Shown here piece after piece: positions 35,790 to 48,527 of a stretch of DNA of 64,000 nt. Position numbers and translations under genes: made by a program. Origin of the DNA: Poecilobothrus nobilitatus. Its lineage: Eukaryota > Arthropoda > Insecta > Diptera > Dolichopodidae. The notes below the pieces were generated by a model. The model searched no databases, was not told the DNA's origin, and worked only from the letters and a program-made list of their open reading frames with translations. Where the stretch lies: contig OX352773.1 in the NCBI GenBank assembly GCA_947095535.1, forward strand, positions 260,361,590 to 260,425,589. Reading direction: 5' to 3'. Every line of letters begins with the position of its first letter. Within the stretch, counting starts at the first letter, position 1.

Positions 35790-36610
35790 GGACTGTACTT
35801 AAAAAAGTTTTTAAAGGTGCACATTTTCAAAAAATTAATAGAAAAAATTATTTTAGAATTATAGACTTCTTTTGCATCAAAATTTGTGATTATTTTTTAG
35901 AATTCTCTTTATGCAAGAAAAACTTATGAAAAATTAAGCGAGACTGTTTTTAATTTTAAAGAAACTCATAATGAAGCAAACGGTTCAGAAATGTAAAAAT
36001 ATAATGTTGCAACTTTAATTTTTATGTTCTATACTTATGATAAATATGCACGGGTGCCAAAGTTACAAGTGCTTCAAAATATCGAATTTTCAATATTTGA
36101 CCCCCAATATATCATAAATAAGTGAGGCACAAATCTTGTCCTAATTCATTAAAGATTTTCCTCCTCCCAAAGTTTTAAGACACTGACTAAATTATGCTAA
36201 ATTATTTTGCTAAATTATGATTTTATATAACGGTAAATTTTTAATACCAACATGTATAAAATTATATAATTTCTACAGTGATTTTATAAGCGTATTAAGA
36301 AGCTTAAATTTCCTGTCGTTTGATGTTTTTAAATTAAAAAAATATTTGGCAGAACTTGGGATGTAACGAATAGCGCTTTTTCCAATTTTTGTAGAAAATT
36401 ATAACTTCGCAAAGGATGAGACTTCATTAAAAGGTTGTTCCGCAACATGATGTTTTTAAGGAGGTTCAAATTTTACTGTTCTATCTTAAGTGTTGTAGAA
36501 GTTTTTTTTAAACAAATCGACGGGTGAACGAATGATCGAACAAACGTACGGATAGATTGAAACTAAAAAGGAAATTTTACAAAATTTTTTTTATGAAAGT
36601 GTACCAAAAA
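35790..36610 (-). mobile_element. Family A element, old near-full-length copy
   Basis: On the plus strand it runs from 'tttttaaaggtgcacatttt' through 'gtgccaaagttacaagtgc', 'tataacggtaaatttttaa', 'atagcgctttttcc' and 'aaggttgttccgcaac' to a decayed GGAC block (caaacgtacggatagattga). The order matches 2684-3511, with much divergence. Confidence 0.55.
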
Positions 36611-37300
36611 ACATTTTAAGTAAAATATTAAAATTTTTATTTTGTTTTTACTCTCTCTTTTTACGCTTTTTAAGTTTTAAACAATATGAAAAATACAGTA
36701 AAAAAATTTGTTTTATTTCCTTTGTAAACGTAGAGAAGGAATATAAAACTATCAGAGATATCTTTTTTTATATCAGCTCATATTCTTGTTAAGGAGAGTG
36801 ATGTGATTAACAGAGATACATAAATATATACATTTTTAATATATACATATATAATTCTTAAGGAGCAAAAATGTCTAATGTAATAATTTCAAAACTCTAA
36901 GAACTTTTATTATTTATTTATAATTCATAACTTTAATAAGGAACCAAATTTGAATAAGAGCTTTCTTTAAAATATTGAAAGTGTTATAGGTTATGTTACA
37001 TTAATATGTATCATTTTAATAAGCTCCGATATTTCATTTTCTGTTCTTTATTCTGTTCTTATTTTAACTTTAAAACCAACGTCTTTTTATTTCTATCTGT
37101 CAATAGGATACTTAATTTCACGTTTATTTTTGTTATATTTTTAAATAAATTACCTTAAACTTAACAGAGCTTTTTTATCCTCGTATAAACGTATAAGGTG
37201 TAATAAAATTTCCATTATGTTGGTGATATTCTAAAGAAGATAAGATAAGGAGTAAAAATAATGGAGTTAGGATTCCAAAATATTTTATATTTCAGTTTTT
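36611..37300. other. AT-rich stretch, no gene seen
   Basis: No repeat family or coding signal was recognised. Confidence 0.5.
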
Positions 37301-37790
37301 GTTAATTTACAGTTTTACTATTGAATTTGAACAAGTTCGACCGATAGGCTCAAGAAACTGCCAAACAATTTTCTTCTTTACATGAACTTAACTTAGTGTG
37401 TATATAAGTTGAGTCTTTAAAATGTTGTCAGAAGAAGTGAAATTTTACGCGAGCAACTTCTGCAAAAATTGGTCAGTTTAACATGACAGGTTCGAGAACC
37501 TGCGAAATTTAAATGCTAATATATTGACCAAAAATATCTATCGTAAACATCTAAAACTTTATAAATAGACAAGAATTTTTGCAATTTATTTACGGGTGCA
37601 ACGGACCGAGAAGCTGTCACACAATTCTAAAGTTTACATAAATACATCTCAGTACTTAAATAATTTAGTTAATATCTTAAATTTATTTAGATAGATGTTA
37701 TCGAATCAGCATAATAAGCTGAATACCTTAGAGTTACCATATTCAGATCTACACTCTTCCTTGTTTCAAGTTAATTGAACATTTTTGATT
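37300..37790 (+). mobile_element. Degenerate family C copy
   Basis: 'caagttcgaccgataggctc', 'actgccaaacaattttcttc', 'aacttctgcaaaaattggtc', 'cacacaattctaaagtttac' and the tail-like 'tacactcttccttgtttc' match family C in order. The head is absent. Confidence 0.5.
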
Positions 37791-38270
37791 TAATTTTTGG
37801 TTTTTAGCTCGTGTTCAAAAAGAAAATTACAAAAATTCTTTTCCTTTTTTATTTAACAAAATACAAAATGTAAATTGAAAAACTTTCTAAGAAAATATTC
37901 CTTACCTCCTTACTTCCTTACCTCCTATGTGTGGACTTCCAATACTCTTAGTTTACTTTTCAAAGTATTCCCATATAATATATTTTCCAAAATTGTTATT
38001 AGCAATAAATAAAAAGATAGCAGAAAAAAAAAAAAAAACCTTTTAAATTTTTAAACAAACAAAAAAAAGCTAAATTATGCAATCCTGAAAAAAAATTTGA
38101 ACTAAATATTGAAAGATATTTAAGGCTATAACTGGGAATTTAATCTTTATTTTATATGGGAACCCACATATGAGAGTTACCATAACTAATCTAAAATTTT
38201 GCAGAAAACTATATTTTTGACACAAAACACTTATGTCATTATCACCTGATATTAACTTTGTTAGACATGT
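37791..38270. other. AT-rich stretch, no gene seen
   Basis: A 'cttacctcc' motif repeats at 37903-37926. Nothing else was seen. Confidence 0.45.
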
Positions 38271-38274
38271 CGCG

Positions 38275-38890
38275 AGTTATAGTTATTTTTTTTGGAGCGT
38301 ATCAAAATCCAAAATTACAAAATACAAAAGTCATAAAATCTCAAAAAATTTAAAAATCCCAAAATCATGATCCCTAATTACATAAGTAATAAAATCCATT
38401 AAAAGTTATAATTTAAACATAATAAAACCTAAAATTTAAAATTATTAAAGTAAAAGTTTAATTAAGTCTCAAAATTAAGTCTCTAGGTCTCAATTGTAAG
38501 GGTTTTAATTACTTTAATATTAAAATATGTAAGAAACTAAAATAATTAGAAGAAATTTTAGAGTAGGCTACAAAATCAGCATTGTAAGCTTTTTTTTTGA
38601 ATTTGTTTATATCGCATGCAAGAACGCACGATTTTAAATTAGTAGCGTTTTTGTAAGTGGTTAATCTTTTCGCCACCGAACTAAATAATAAATAATTTTA
38701 TTTCAAAATTTGTGGTTCAAAATTTTTATTTTCAGAAAAAAAGGTGTGCTCATGGTAGACAGTAATTTAATGAAAGAATGAGATATCGATTTTGAGTTTT
38801 TGTAATTTGTACTTTCTAAATTTGGATTTTGTGTTCGTAAACTTGTATTTCAGGATTTAGAATTTGTGATTAAGTTTCCATTTTTTTTTT
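38275..38890. repeat. Possible degenerate foldback repeat
   Basis: The left segment (38307-38420) has irregular 'caaaatccaaaattac'-like units, and the right segment (38790-38880) has the complementary 'tttggattttgtgttcgtaa'-like units. Together they suggest inverted arms of short tandem repeats around a ~380-bp spacer. Identity is low. Confidence 0.3.
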
Positions 38891-38929
38891 TTTATTAAGA
38901 AGTCAATCTCTTTATTTAATATTTTCTGT

Positions 38930-39270
38930 TGTCTGTTGTCAAAACTACCTTAAGATAACGCCATATAATTAAGAAAAACCGTAAACACAGTTTTTTTAAA
39001 TAGAATATCCAATAATTATGTTTATGTTTTATTTAAGATAAATCTGCGCAAGTGTCAAAGGTGTAGGTTTCTAAAAGTAGAGAATTTTCATTTTGTTTGA
39101 CCCTTAATAGCTCATAGGAGGAAGTACAAAAACTTTTTCTGATATAACTGTAAGCTTTTGCTACTCTCAAAATTTTAATGTTCTGACTGACAGTGTTTCG
39201 GAAATACAGAGGAGGTAAAAATTTTCATGTTAAGGTTTTCCATAACGGTAAAATTACGTAACAAATTGTA
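38930..39270 (-). mobile_element. Family A middle fragment
   Basis: 'gcgcaagtgtcaaaggtgta', 'cccttaatagctcata', 'aaattttaatgttctgactg' and 'ccataacggtaaaattacg' match family A in inverted orientation to the copy at 39601. Confidence 0.45.
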
Positions 39271-39600
39271 AAAAATTCCCTTCGTTTCCCGGTTTTTTCA
39301 ACTTTGGGGGGCTATTGCTTCCTTTGTTAAAAAATAAATTTAATAAATTGCATTATATTTTACAGTCTGATCCGTAATCGCTATACAATCTCTGCAATTA
39401 GCTGCAACTGGTAACTGGTAATAGAAAGAAGAGCAAATTACAATCTGAAACTCAATATTTCTGCAATATGGTTGCATAAAAAATGAGGCTAGGAAACGAA
39501 AATACGGTAGAGACAGTTGAAGTAAACTATTTTTCGAAACTATTCGAAATTAAAAAAAAGTTTATTTAAAGCTGATGTGTAATATAATAAGTTTAAAACG

Positions 39601-40225
39601 TTTTTAGCACATTTCCAAAAAAATTGGAAAAAATGTGCTTATTAGTTTCACGCTGTCTGCCCGTTCGTCCATCCGTTTGCCTGTCTGTCCGTCTGTTTAA
39701 CATTTTAACCATGGGTAGGTCTCATAAAAAAGTTAATGTTATAGAACAACTTTTTCATCTAGCCCCATCCATTCCCGACCTCCAGTCCCTCCAACTTTGA
39801 AAAAGCCCTATTTTTAAAACCGTATATGTCATATTTTATTTAGCATTTTTTTCAATCTGAAAACGCCATTCGACAGGATTTTTTTTTTATCTTTGTAAAT
39901 CAATATCAAAATTATACAATTTTTTTAAATTGAGTATTTAAATTTACCGTTATTTGAACCCCAAATTTTTCATGATTTTTCCACCTTTATAACTCCCGGA
40001 CGCTTTTAGATAGGGACTTGAAATTATGAGGTAAGAGAGAACTTTTAGAATTAGTATAAGTTTCCTCAGAAAATATCACCCCCTGTTTAAGAGCTACTAG
40101 TGCTCAACAGTTGAAAATTTGCGTTTTTTAGGTATCTGTATCTTAGGCAGCTATACAAATTTTCCTTCGGCAAGACGTAAAACTAAAAAGCGTCAGTAAT
40201 ATGTCTTTACGTGTGTTAACGGGCT
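39601..40225 (+). mobile_element. Family A element, head intact, tail truncated
   Basis: It starts TTTTTAGCACATTTCC with the clearest terminal hairpin of the window (arms agcacattt and aaatgtgct). A block of GTCC-type repeats follows (gtctgtccgtctg), then 'gaaaaagccctattttt', 'aaatttaccgttatttgaac' and 'tataactcccggacgctttt'. It stops near 'gtgtgttaacgggc' without the usual end. Confidence 0.7.
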
Positions 40226-41285
40226 ATATGATAAGTATTTTTGTTATCAAAACCTTATTTTAATAAATATGTTATATATAAATATGTAAATATGTTAAAG
40301 AAGTCTTTCTAAGATTTTTCAGTATAATCAAAAATTTGATTTTTGTTTTAAAATGATAAAAACCATAATTATATGATCACTGGTTAGAATTTGAATTTCG
40401 TTTTTATTCAGGAGAAGTGAATTATAAACATATATAATCGTTTCATTGTTAAATTACGTTTCATTGTATGTTTCATTTTAGTGTATCGAATAGAAATATG
40501 AAAATTACTACTTGGAAAATTTAACTTTGAAATTCAGATGAAATTATAACCCATTATCAGTTTTTAAAACTAAAATATGCAGTATTATTATATTATGTGA
40601 CTAAATTCTTAATTTATACTAATTCTATTTTATCGCATATTCGTTTATTTCTTTGGTTCTTTAATTCCCCTTCGGTCTTGCATTCATCCTTTTGCTCTAT
40701 TATTGTTAGATTGAGTTTCTAGTTACAAAACCTTTATTTTACGCGTTAACATACATTTAATCCTATATAAAAACTGCAAAAACATAAAAATAATACACAG
40801 TAATCATAACAAAATGGTGGCAAAGAATGGTGGTTGTTGATACATGCATATATAATTATATGTATATATAAATATACATTCAGTTTCATCAGTTTATAAA
40901 AATTATTCTATTATAATCTTTTTCGTTTTTGAAAGGAGAATAAGAATAATAGACGTTTTATTTTGTTTAAAAATGAAAAGAGCAACTAACTGTAAAGTCA
41001 ATATTGTTTTCATATTGTTTTATTTCATAGATTGAAATTTGACTAGGTTTATAGCTTATGGCTATTTTATATAGATTAAAGATTTTTTTTCTAGTCTTTC
41101 AAAATTTTAATCAGAAATGAATAACGGAAAATCATTGGCATTATAATAGTTATGGAAGAATATTTGGATACATAAATACATTAAACACAAAAATATTTAT
41201 CAGAAGTAGTTGTTTCGTCCTTGTTCAATTCTATTTGACTCTTCACAAGGTATAGAACTAAACTTTAACTAGAAAACTCCTTACA
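40226..41285. other. AT-rich stretch, no gene seen
   Basis: No repeat family or coding signal was recognised. Confidence 0.5.
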
Positions 41286-41349
41286 AATTTTTCAACTCAC
41301 AAACCTTTATATCAAAATTTAATAAAAAGGTCTGTGAGTTGAAAAAATT
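41286..41349. repeat. 64-bp near-perfect hairpin
   Basis: The arms 'tttcaactcacaaaccttt' and 'aaaggtctgtgagttgaaa' pair with one mismatch and extend into flanking A/T pairs, around a loop of about 12 nt. Its size and mismatch pattern would suit a microRNA precursor or a tiny MITE. There is no expression evidence. Confidence 0.7.
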
Positions 41350-41425
41350 AAGCTAAAAGTTATTATAATAAATTATTTTAAAATTTAAATGAAACAATTA
41401 TTTTATATTTTTTTAAATGTTTTAT

Positions 41426-41584
41426 ACAGGAGACTGTAAACACCGAGAGAGTGTAGGTTCGAGTCCCACACACTTCGTAAAAGTTATTCCCCCTTACGAC
41501 ATTTACAGCCACGCCTGAACAGGAAAGGCTGTGTAATTTCCTGTCCACATTTATGTGGCAGAGAAATGCATTAAAAAAAAAAAA
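41426..41584 (+). mobile_element. tRNA-derived SINE, 5'-truncated
   Basis: A B-box 'ggttcgagtccc' at about 41457 is followed by a body (cgacatttacagccacgcc, aggaaaggctgtgtaatttc, cacatttatgtggcagag) shared with the SINE at 48048, ending in an A-tail. The A-box region is missing or altered. Confidence 0.75.
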
Positions 41585-44339
41585 TCTTTATACATAAATA
41601 TGTACATAATATGTATGTATGTAAATTTCGAAATATATTTTTACACCTGTAATAATAAGAACGATTAGGTTAAATTAATGTAACCCTGCGAAGAAGATGG
41701 TATCGTGATAATCATTTCTAGTAAAAAAAAAATGACTTACATACTACCACCTTACCTCTATATTCCTAGTATTAAACTCAAACGCGTTGCTTAGCATTTA
41801 ATCGCTAGCAAAACAAAGAAGATAATGTTTAATTAAAATTAAGATACATTATATAGGTTATATTTTTATGGCAGCAAATATGTGTATAATTTTCAATATT
41901 AGATCTAGAAATTTTTAACATATTTATCAAAATTTTAAATATTCAATTTTATCATTTTTTTTTTTTGAGGACATTGCAACATCAATAATCATTTTTAAAT
42001 ATTAGTGTAAAAAATTGCGTACTGATTTTTGTTCTAAAAAATTAACTAAATATCTACAGATTTTCTAAATTCATATAAAATAAAATCATTTTCATATCAT
42101 ATTATTTCGATGAAAAAAAATATTATCTTGAACATTTTATAAACTTACTTTCATTTTAATATCCATAACTGTTTTATAGTTCCTATATGAACATTTTGTG
42201 TACATAGTTCTGTAGGTATTGAAATTTTACTATAATACCTTTTATTTTTCTTATTTATACAATACACGCAAACATAATATAAATATATAGGTACATATTT
42301 ATAAAATTTATAGTGAATTAAGTATTCTATTTTTCAATTCAATAGAAGTTAACCTCAAATTGCTTGGAAACAATATAACACTTTTACAGATCATTTATTT
42401 TCGATTTTCTCTTATAAGCATTCAATTATTTTCTTGTTAAAATAGAATAAACTTTAAAAATCATTTTGTATTATTTATGTATGTATGTATGTATTTATGT
42501 ATAATGTGAAGACCACTTCTGAATTATATGGAAATTTTTCTTACTAAATGAAACGATTGGCGAATTAAATGAAACAATTTTATAATATAATTTTTTGTTA
42601 ACGAAATGTGTAATATTGATTTTATTTTTTTCAAAAGTTTTAAATATACATAATATTATAATAATTATACATATTGTTCGATTAATTAATGTATGTATAG
42701 GTATCTGCATAATAGTCGAGGTCTTTTTCAAATAAGTTCATTATAAATAGTGAACCGTAAATTCAGTCATATTTTTTATTGAATTTTATAAAAGGATCGG
42801 TACCTACCTACTTATTTATAAAAAAGAACAGTTTTGCAATTGGACCTTTTTTTTAATTTTTAGGTAATTTTAGATTAAAGATTTAAAATTAGAATTTTTT
42901 TTAATCGTAGATCCAATATGAGTAATTGCTGTATTATTAAGAATAATCTTTTATCGATAGATTTTATAGTATACTTAATATAGACATTAACCGCAACGGG
43001 GTTAATAAATTTCTTATTTACTGTTTTCTTATGTTCATATTTTTTTTCTTTTTTAATTGTAACACTTGAATTATATTATTAGTCTTCATCGATATTTATT
43101 GGATTAAACAACAAAATAATTTTAAAAAAAATTTTGCGTAAAGATATGTTTAGTTGACCATAAGTTTAAAAAGAAAAACTTTAATTTGAATATTTGAATA
43201 AACTAAATTAATATAAGCCACAATCATATAAATTGTAGATATACAATTATACACCATTAGTCGCATTTATGAAAAGATAATATTAGGTCATTATCTAAGC
43301 CCATTTTTGATTTTCTTTGATTTTTATTAAAATAGACGTTTTAATGTTTTCTTGAGTGTCTTTTTGGAACTAATTTGATGGCAATAATTTTAATTAAATG
43401 TGTTTATTACAATTAAGGGTCGGAAAATATCAAACCTCACCTATTTGTGAAAATAAAAAATATAATGCTTCACAAAAAATGTCATTTGTTTTAAAGAACC
43501 GCACCGAGGTAATGAAGGGTTAAATCATTAATATTGATATAATAATAATATGTTGATGATGTATATAAACTTTTTTATTATATATATATTTTATTTATAT
43601 ATATTTTATATAAATTATTATAAATATTTTATTTATTTATATTGATTACTTATATGTATATTGAATGGTTGCTTATTTCAATAATTATATTAGTAATCCA
43701 CACTGTTTTCTCAACACTTCAAAAATTGCTAACACTGTTAATAAATTATATTATAATTTTCTTTGGTTATTTGTTTTTTAAATATTATTAAAAAAAAGAT
43801 AAATTTGTCCTTTCTTAATATTGTGATTTATTAAAATATTGTCTGTTTGAAACAATAATTCAAATGCGAATGAATAAATTATATAAAAAAAATACCTTAT
43901 ATAAATTTAGCAAACATTAACAACGGTCTCAAAAATTAAATGTTCTTAAGCAATTGACAAATTATAAAATATCACTTATGTACTCATCACATTTAAAAGA
44001 ATATATGTCATTAACCTTAATAAAAATCTTTATGTACTTTAAATATAAAAAAAATCTATTTTATTTTATAACATATGATCAAGTTACATATAAAATGCAT
44101 TATAATATAATTTGATACATAGTTTTATGAAAGAAATTGAACGAAGAAAAAGAGACAAAAAATTGTAGTATAACAAATATAAATTTTTGACATAAGTGCA
44201 AAACTTTCACGTGATGTACATTACAAAAACAAATGCTGATTAATGGATGACATACATACATGTATAAATCATTTGGTAAGTATAATTAATTATATAATAA
44301 AATTAGAATATTAAATATGCATTAATTTAAATTAATTTT
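41585..44339. other. AT-rich stretch, no gene seen
   Basis: It contains (ATGT)n at 42476-42500 and dense A/T palindromic sequence at 43560-43640. No exon or shared repeat was identified. Confidence 0.55.
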
Positions 44340-44530
44340 AGATGAAGATGAACTTCGATGGACTGCTTGAATAACAACAATGCTGATGAATGTTGGCCAA
44401 TGGAATGTTGCTCAGATAAGTATCTATAATAAATAATTTCATCTGAAGATGATTCTTTGCGTTTAACACATATAAGGGTGGAGGCATCGAACACATACTG
44501 TGATGAGCTTCATCGTTTAATACTAGTTAT
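44340..44530. other. Less AT-biased island of unknown nature
   Basis: It is preceded by an acceptor-like 'aattttag' at about 44334-44341. On the plus strand it holds a 23-codon Cys-rich frame starting MDCLNNNNADECWPMECC. On the minus strand it is open for about 58 codons. Neither reading is convincing; it may be a non-coding exon or a conserved element. Confidence 0.25.
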
Positions 44531-44914
44531 CTTATAAAATTGTGAAAAATAAAAAACGCAAATAAATTTTATCTGGGGGTACTATAAAGTTTAATCTAGG
44601 ACTATGTATCTACATCTATAATTTTCTACAAAAATAATAGAATTCCCTAAGAAATTTCAAATCAAAATTTTTAAAACATAACTGGAAATAAGTATTATAC
44701 AAAAAAAAAAAATTAAATGTCATCTTCTGGTTACTGGTTACGAAATTTTGATATAAAATTAATAAATCTGACTAATGGCGGGTAAGTTAATTTGCCGCTC
44801 CTCTAATTGAAGTGCTAGGTGTTAAAACTTCTGTCAGATCATATCCAATACTAATACATAATATATAACGAACTAGTTTATATCGTAATAACTATTAACG
44901 TAATATAAAATAAA

Positions 44915-45105
44915 TAATTCTTGCATCGGATAATAGATGGCGCATAAAATATAATACATATTTGTATTTCATAATCTTGTTCAACAGTTACAGTTGATTG
45001 ATCATCGGCTTAGTGAAAATAATGATTAAAAGTTTGAAGCTTAATCAAATATGAATAATAAGCGACTGATAATCGATGCCCAATATTACATTAGAGTGAA
45101 AAAAT
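44915..45105 (+). repeat. Family H repeat, copy 2
   Basis: It aligns with 20866-21045, sharing 'aatagatggcgc', 'catcggctta' and 'cttaatcaaatatgaataat'. The class is unknown. Confidence 0.55.
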
Positions 45106-45444
45106 TAAAAATTTAAAACACAAAGAAATAAAATTGTAATATTATATTTTCAATCAATTTTGTTTAACTATTCCTAAACATCATTTCGGTCTGTATTCCG
45201 GAAACAGAAAAAAAAAAAATTGAAGAAATTCAATCACATAATAATTTTTTTCTAACAAACATAAGAATAAGCTGGATATAATAAGACTTGATATAATAAA
45301 GTGGGAAATTTAATATAAAAGTTATTATTAACTGGGAGAAGTTAACATATTTAGATTCAATGAAAAAAATTTCTGTATTTTGCTAGAAAGCATCTACATT
45401 TTTTTATTAATTGTAATTTACTTATAGCTGCACTGAAACTCTTA

Positions 45445-45889
45445 AGGTCGCTTCAAACTATATGTATTTTACATATGACACGATGAATTCAGCAAGTCAA
45501 ATGTAAAAATAGATAGTGTATGATACAGATATATATATTAATAACAGATATGTATTTTTTATATTTTTATTCATATACAGTTAAAGTGTTTGGTCGCAGA
45601 AAAATAAACGGATTTAATTAAAGAAATTATAAAATAAATAAAGTTGTCCAAATTGTTCATATTTAATTTTAATTTTTGCAATAAAATAGATTTTACAAAA
45701 CCAACAATTTTTTTTTATTTAGTTTATAAAATTTATTTAAAAAACTGTCAAAATTGTCAGATAGGGTGTAAACACAGAAAATAAAAACGATATGGAAAAA
45801 TTTACATATGTCTAATCAGCTGTCTTTTTCTTCTGTTTTTTATTTAGCCATGTCAAATGTAAAATACATATTATAGTCTGAAGCGACCT
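45445..45889. mobile_element. PIF/Harbinger-like MITE with TTA duplication
   Basis: The termini are inverted repeats of about 36 bp: left 'aggtcgcttcaaactat' then 'atgtattttacatatgac', right the near-exact complement. Exact TTA trinucleotides flank both ends (45442-45444 and 45890-45892), the 3-bp TWA duplication typical of PIF/Harbinger. The 445-bp interior has no transposase frame. Confidence 0.75.
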
Positions 45890-45892
45890 TTA

Positions 45893-47221
45893 GCACTCAT
45901 TCTGCATTTTATTGATAAAATTCAAATGAAGTCTCAAAAAAAAAAATGGCATCATTTTCAACAAGGATCATTACTTAAAAAATTTTGTCTGTTACAGATA
46001 GATAACAAATAAACAAATCAATTAGAAAAATTTAAATTGAATTAAAAACTAATACAATATATAACTCATAACTATACATTAAATACCAAACTATTTATTT
46101 CATATTCAATTCAACGATATTTTTAAATTCAACTATTTTCGTCCTACGGTCTTTAAAAAAAAATATATATATATATGTATAAAAATGCAATTCAAATGTA
46201 TATCTATATTAAATCAAAAATCAATATTTACAATAAAAAATAAATATTATTGAATTTAATAAATAATATTTACTATAATAATAAAGTCCTACTTTATCAA
46301 TATTGACGGTTTTACTATAATATGTAGTGTCTAATATATATAAAAAAAAAGAAAAAAATTATAAAAAATCATAAAAAATTTACCTGACTAAATAAATTTA
46401 ATAAATAAATTGACTCCTCAATATATGCAACAATATAAATTTACGTGTTATTACATACTTTTTACTATATATGATAATATATTGACAATTTATTATAAAG
46501 ATTCACGTACATTTTTATTTGATTAATATTTTGTGATGAGAATTCATGTACGACCTTTACTAAGTAAGGATCTATCCATGTGGATTGAATATAAATCAAC
46601 CTGACAAAAAAAAAAAAATCAAAAACAAAAGCAAAATATTTCAATAAAAAAATTAAGTTTAGTTTTAATTTTTTTTTTTTTTGATGATTTGAGGCTTTTA
46701 GATTTTCAACATATTTCTTTTTTTCTTCCATTGAAAACTGTAAATATGACGTGTGAAAAAAAATATTTCATATAACGAAAAATTATAACAGTATAATTAT
46801 AATGGTATAGCATGCGATTATCTAATAAAACTAAATTAAAAAAGCATTTTATACTATTTTTTATTTGACAGAATCGCAAAATTGACATTGTTATTGTCAA
46901 ATTTAATTCAAAATAAAAAACAAAAAAAAAAAAAAAATAAGCAAAAAACTAAAAAATACAAAATTTTTATTGTATTTTGTCATTTGATATATATATTTAG
47001 AACGGAATTTCTATATAACCTACCAGCCTAAATAAAAAAAGGGAACGGTAAATATTTAGTAATAGTTTTCCGTAAATTAATTAAAGAAAAATTTTAAAAT
47101 TTTGCCTAAGTTAAGAATAGAATATTTTCATAACCTTGTAGTATTGCTTAAATTCTTTTGAATTGAAAATAAAAGTGGAATGCAGTGAATTTTTCATTCA
47201 ATTTTTGAACCTAAGTTTTTT
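45893..47221. other. AT-rich stretch, no gene seen
   Basis: Minus-strand frames at 46465-46731 and 46706-46900 are Lys/Phe/Tyr low complexity across A/T-runs and are not accepted. Confidence 0.55.
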
Positions 47222-47480
47222 TTTTTTTTTGTAAGGACAGGTGAAAATCAATGGAAGTCACTATAGAGGAGTGAAATGAATACTGTATGAGTACTCTATG
47301 AGTGTGTGGGATTTTAATCCATTAAATACAACCTTTCTTTTTTGACCAAAGAATAGGTTATACAACTTTTAGTAATCATGTAATGACTGGCAAAAACCAG
47401 TTTACTTATAGGAAAATTAATTTCAAATTGGCAGGCAAAGAAATTGGCCCAGTTAAGATGTTATTCGTTTCAATTTGGAT
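47222..47480 (-). mobile_element. Family E non-LTR 3' UTR fragment
   Basis: Read on the minus strand it matches the 3' end of 2036-2372: 'gcctgccaatttgaaa', 'gttgtataacctattctttg', 'cccacacactcatagagtac' and 'cactcctctatagtgac', then an A-tail (the T-run at 47218-47231 on the plus strand). Confidence 0.6.
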
Positions 47481-48036
47481 TTTAATTGTTTTAATATATT
47501 GACGACACATTTGTTATTGTATTTTTAGTGTTTCAGTTAACATCTTCAAAAAAATGGTATTTTGGGGATCGTGGGATGAACTTATTATACATATATAACA
47601 ATGATTGTACTTAAAATGCTATAAAGCATATAATATTTAATCCATTTTGTTCCCAGTCATTAATTTTAATATTACAATTATGTAGGAAATTCTTAAGATT
47701 TATTTATTTATTTATTAGTAGATACATGGCACATAAATGTATCAAGATAATTGCATTAAAAAAATTATTTTTGTCAAAGCTCATCTTCATTTTCATTGTT
47801 TTAAAATTTGGGAAAGCATTGAAATTCCGTCTAAATTTTTAATAATTCACTTTACCTTCCTGTTTTTATAACCATAAAATTGCTTGAAAATCCTTCTAAA
47901 ATACATGTTTTTCGACAATTAGTTGTTGGGATTTTTTTCATTTGTTATGTAGTTAAACATAAAATTTGCTTTCATATTTCACTAATAGTCATTTTCTGCT
48001 GAAATTTTTTTTTAATTGAAAGTTTTTCTATGAATA
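47481..48036. other. AT-rich stretch, no gene seen
   Basis: No repeat family or coding signal was recognised. Confidence 0.5.
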
Positions 48037-48047
48037 AAGCTTAAGAG

Positions 48048-48256
48048 GGGGCCTCGGTGCCCTAGTGAGTAAGAGCGTATGAAATATGTTGTAAACAACG
48101 AGGGATTGTGAGTTCGAATTCCACACGGCGACGTGAGTGTAAGAATAATTTCTTCACCATTTACATTTATGACATTTACAGCCACGCCAGAAAAAGGAAA
48201 AGTTGTGTAATTTCCTTGTCACATTTATGAGGCATGTGGAATGTACTAAAAAAAAA
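48048..48256 (+). mobile_element. Full-length tRNA-derived SINE with target duplication
   Basis: The head resembles a tRNA gene, with an A-box-like 'tgccctagtgagtaagag' and a B-box 'gagttcgaattcc'. The body is shared with 41426-41584, and an A-tail follows. It is flanked by an 11-bp duplication with one difference (AAGCTTAAGAG at 48037-48047 and AAGTTTAAGAG at 48257-48267), as target-primed reverse transcription leaves. No partner LINE was identified. Confidence 0.88.
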
Positions 48257-48527
48257 AAGTTTAAGAGTTTTTTACTGTATTGTAATATAATATACTTATA
48301 TAATAATTAATGTATCCAGGCAGTTTTTACGGTAATTTAATCAATTTCCTCAGATATGTGTACAACTTCCTTGTTACAAAATTATTTTTCCTGTAATGCT
48401 TCATACAATTTTCAAAAATTTTTCAAATGTACAGGTACAAGCAGAATTGTGTTATCAAATAACTTTTATAAATTAATTGAAATTTTTGAATATTAAAAAA
48501 ATGTACAGTACCAACAAATAACAATAA

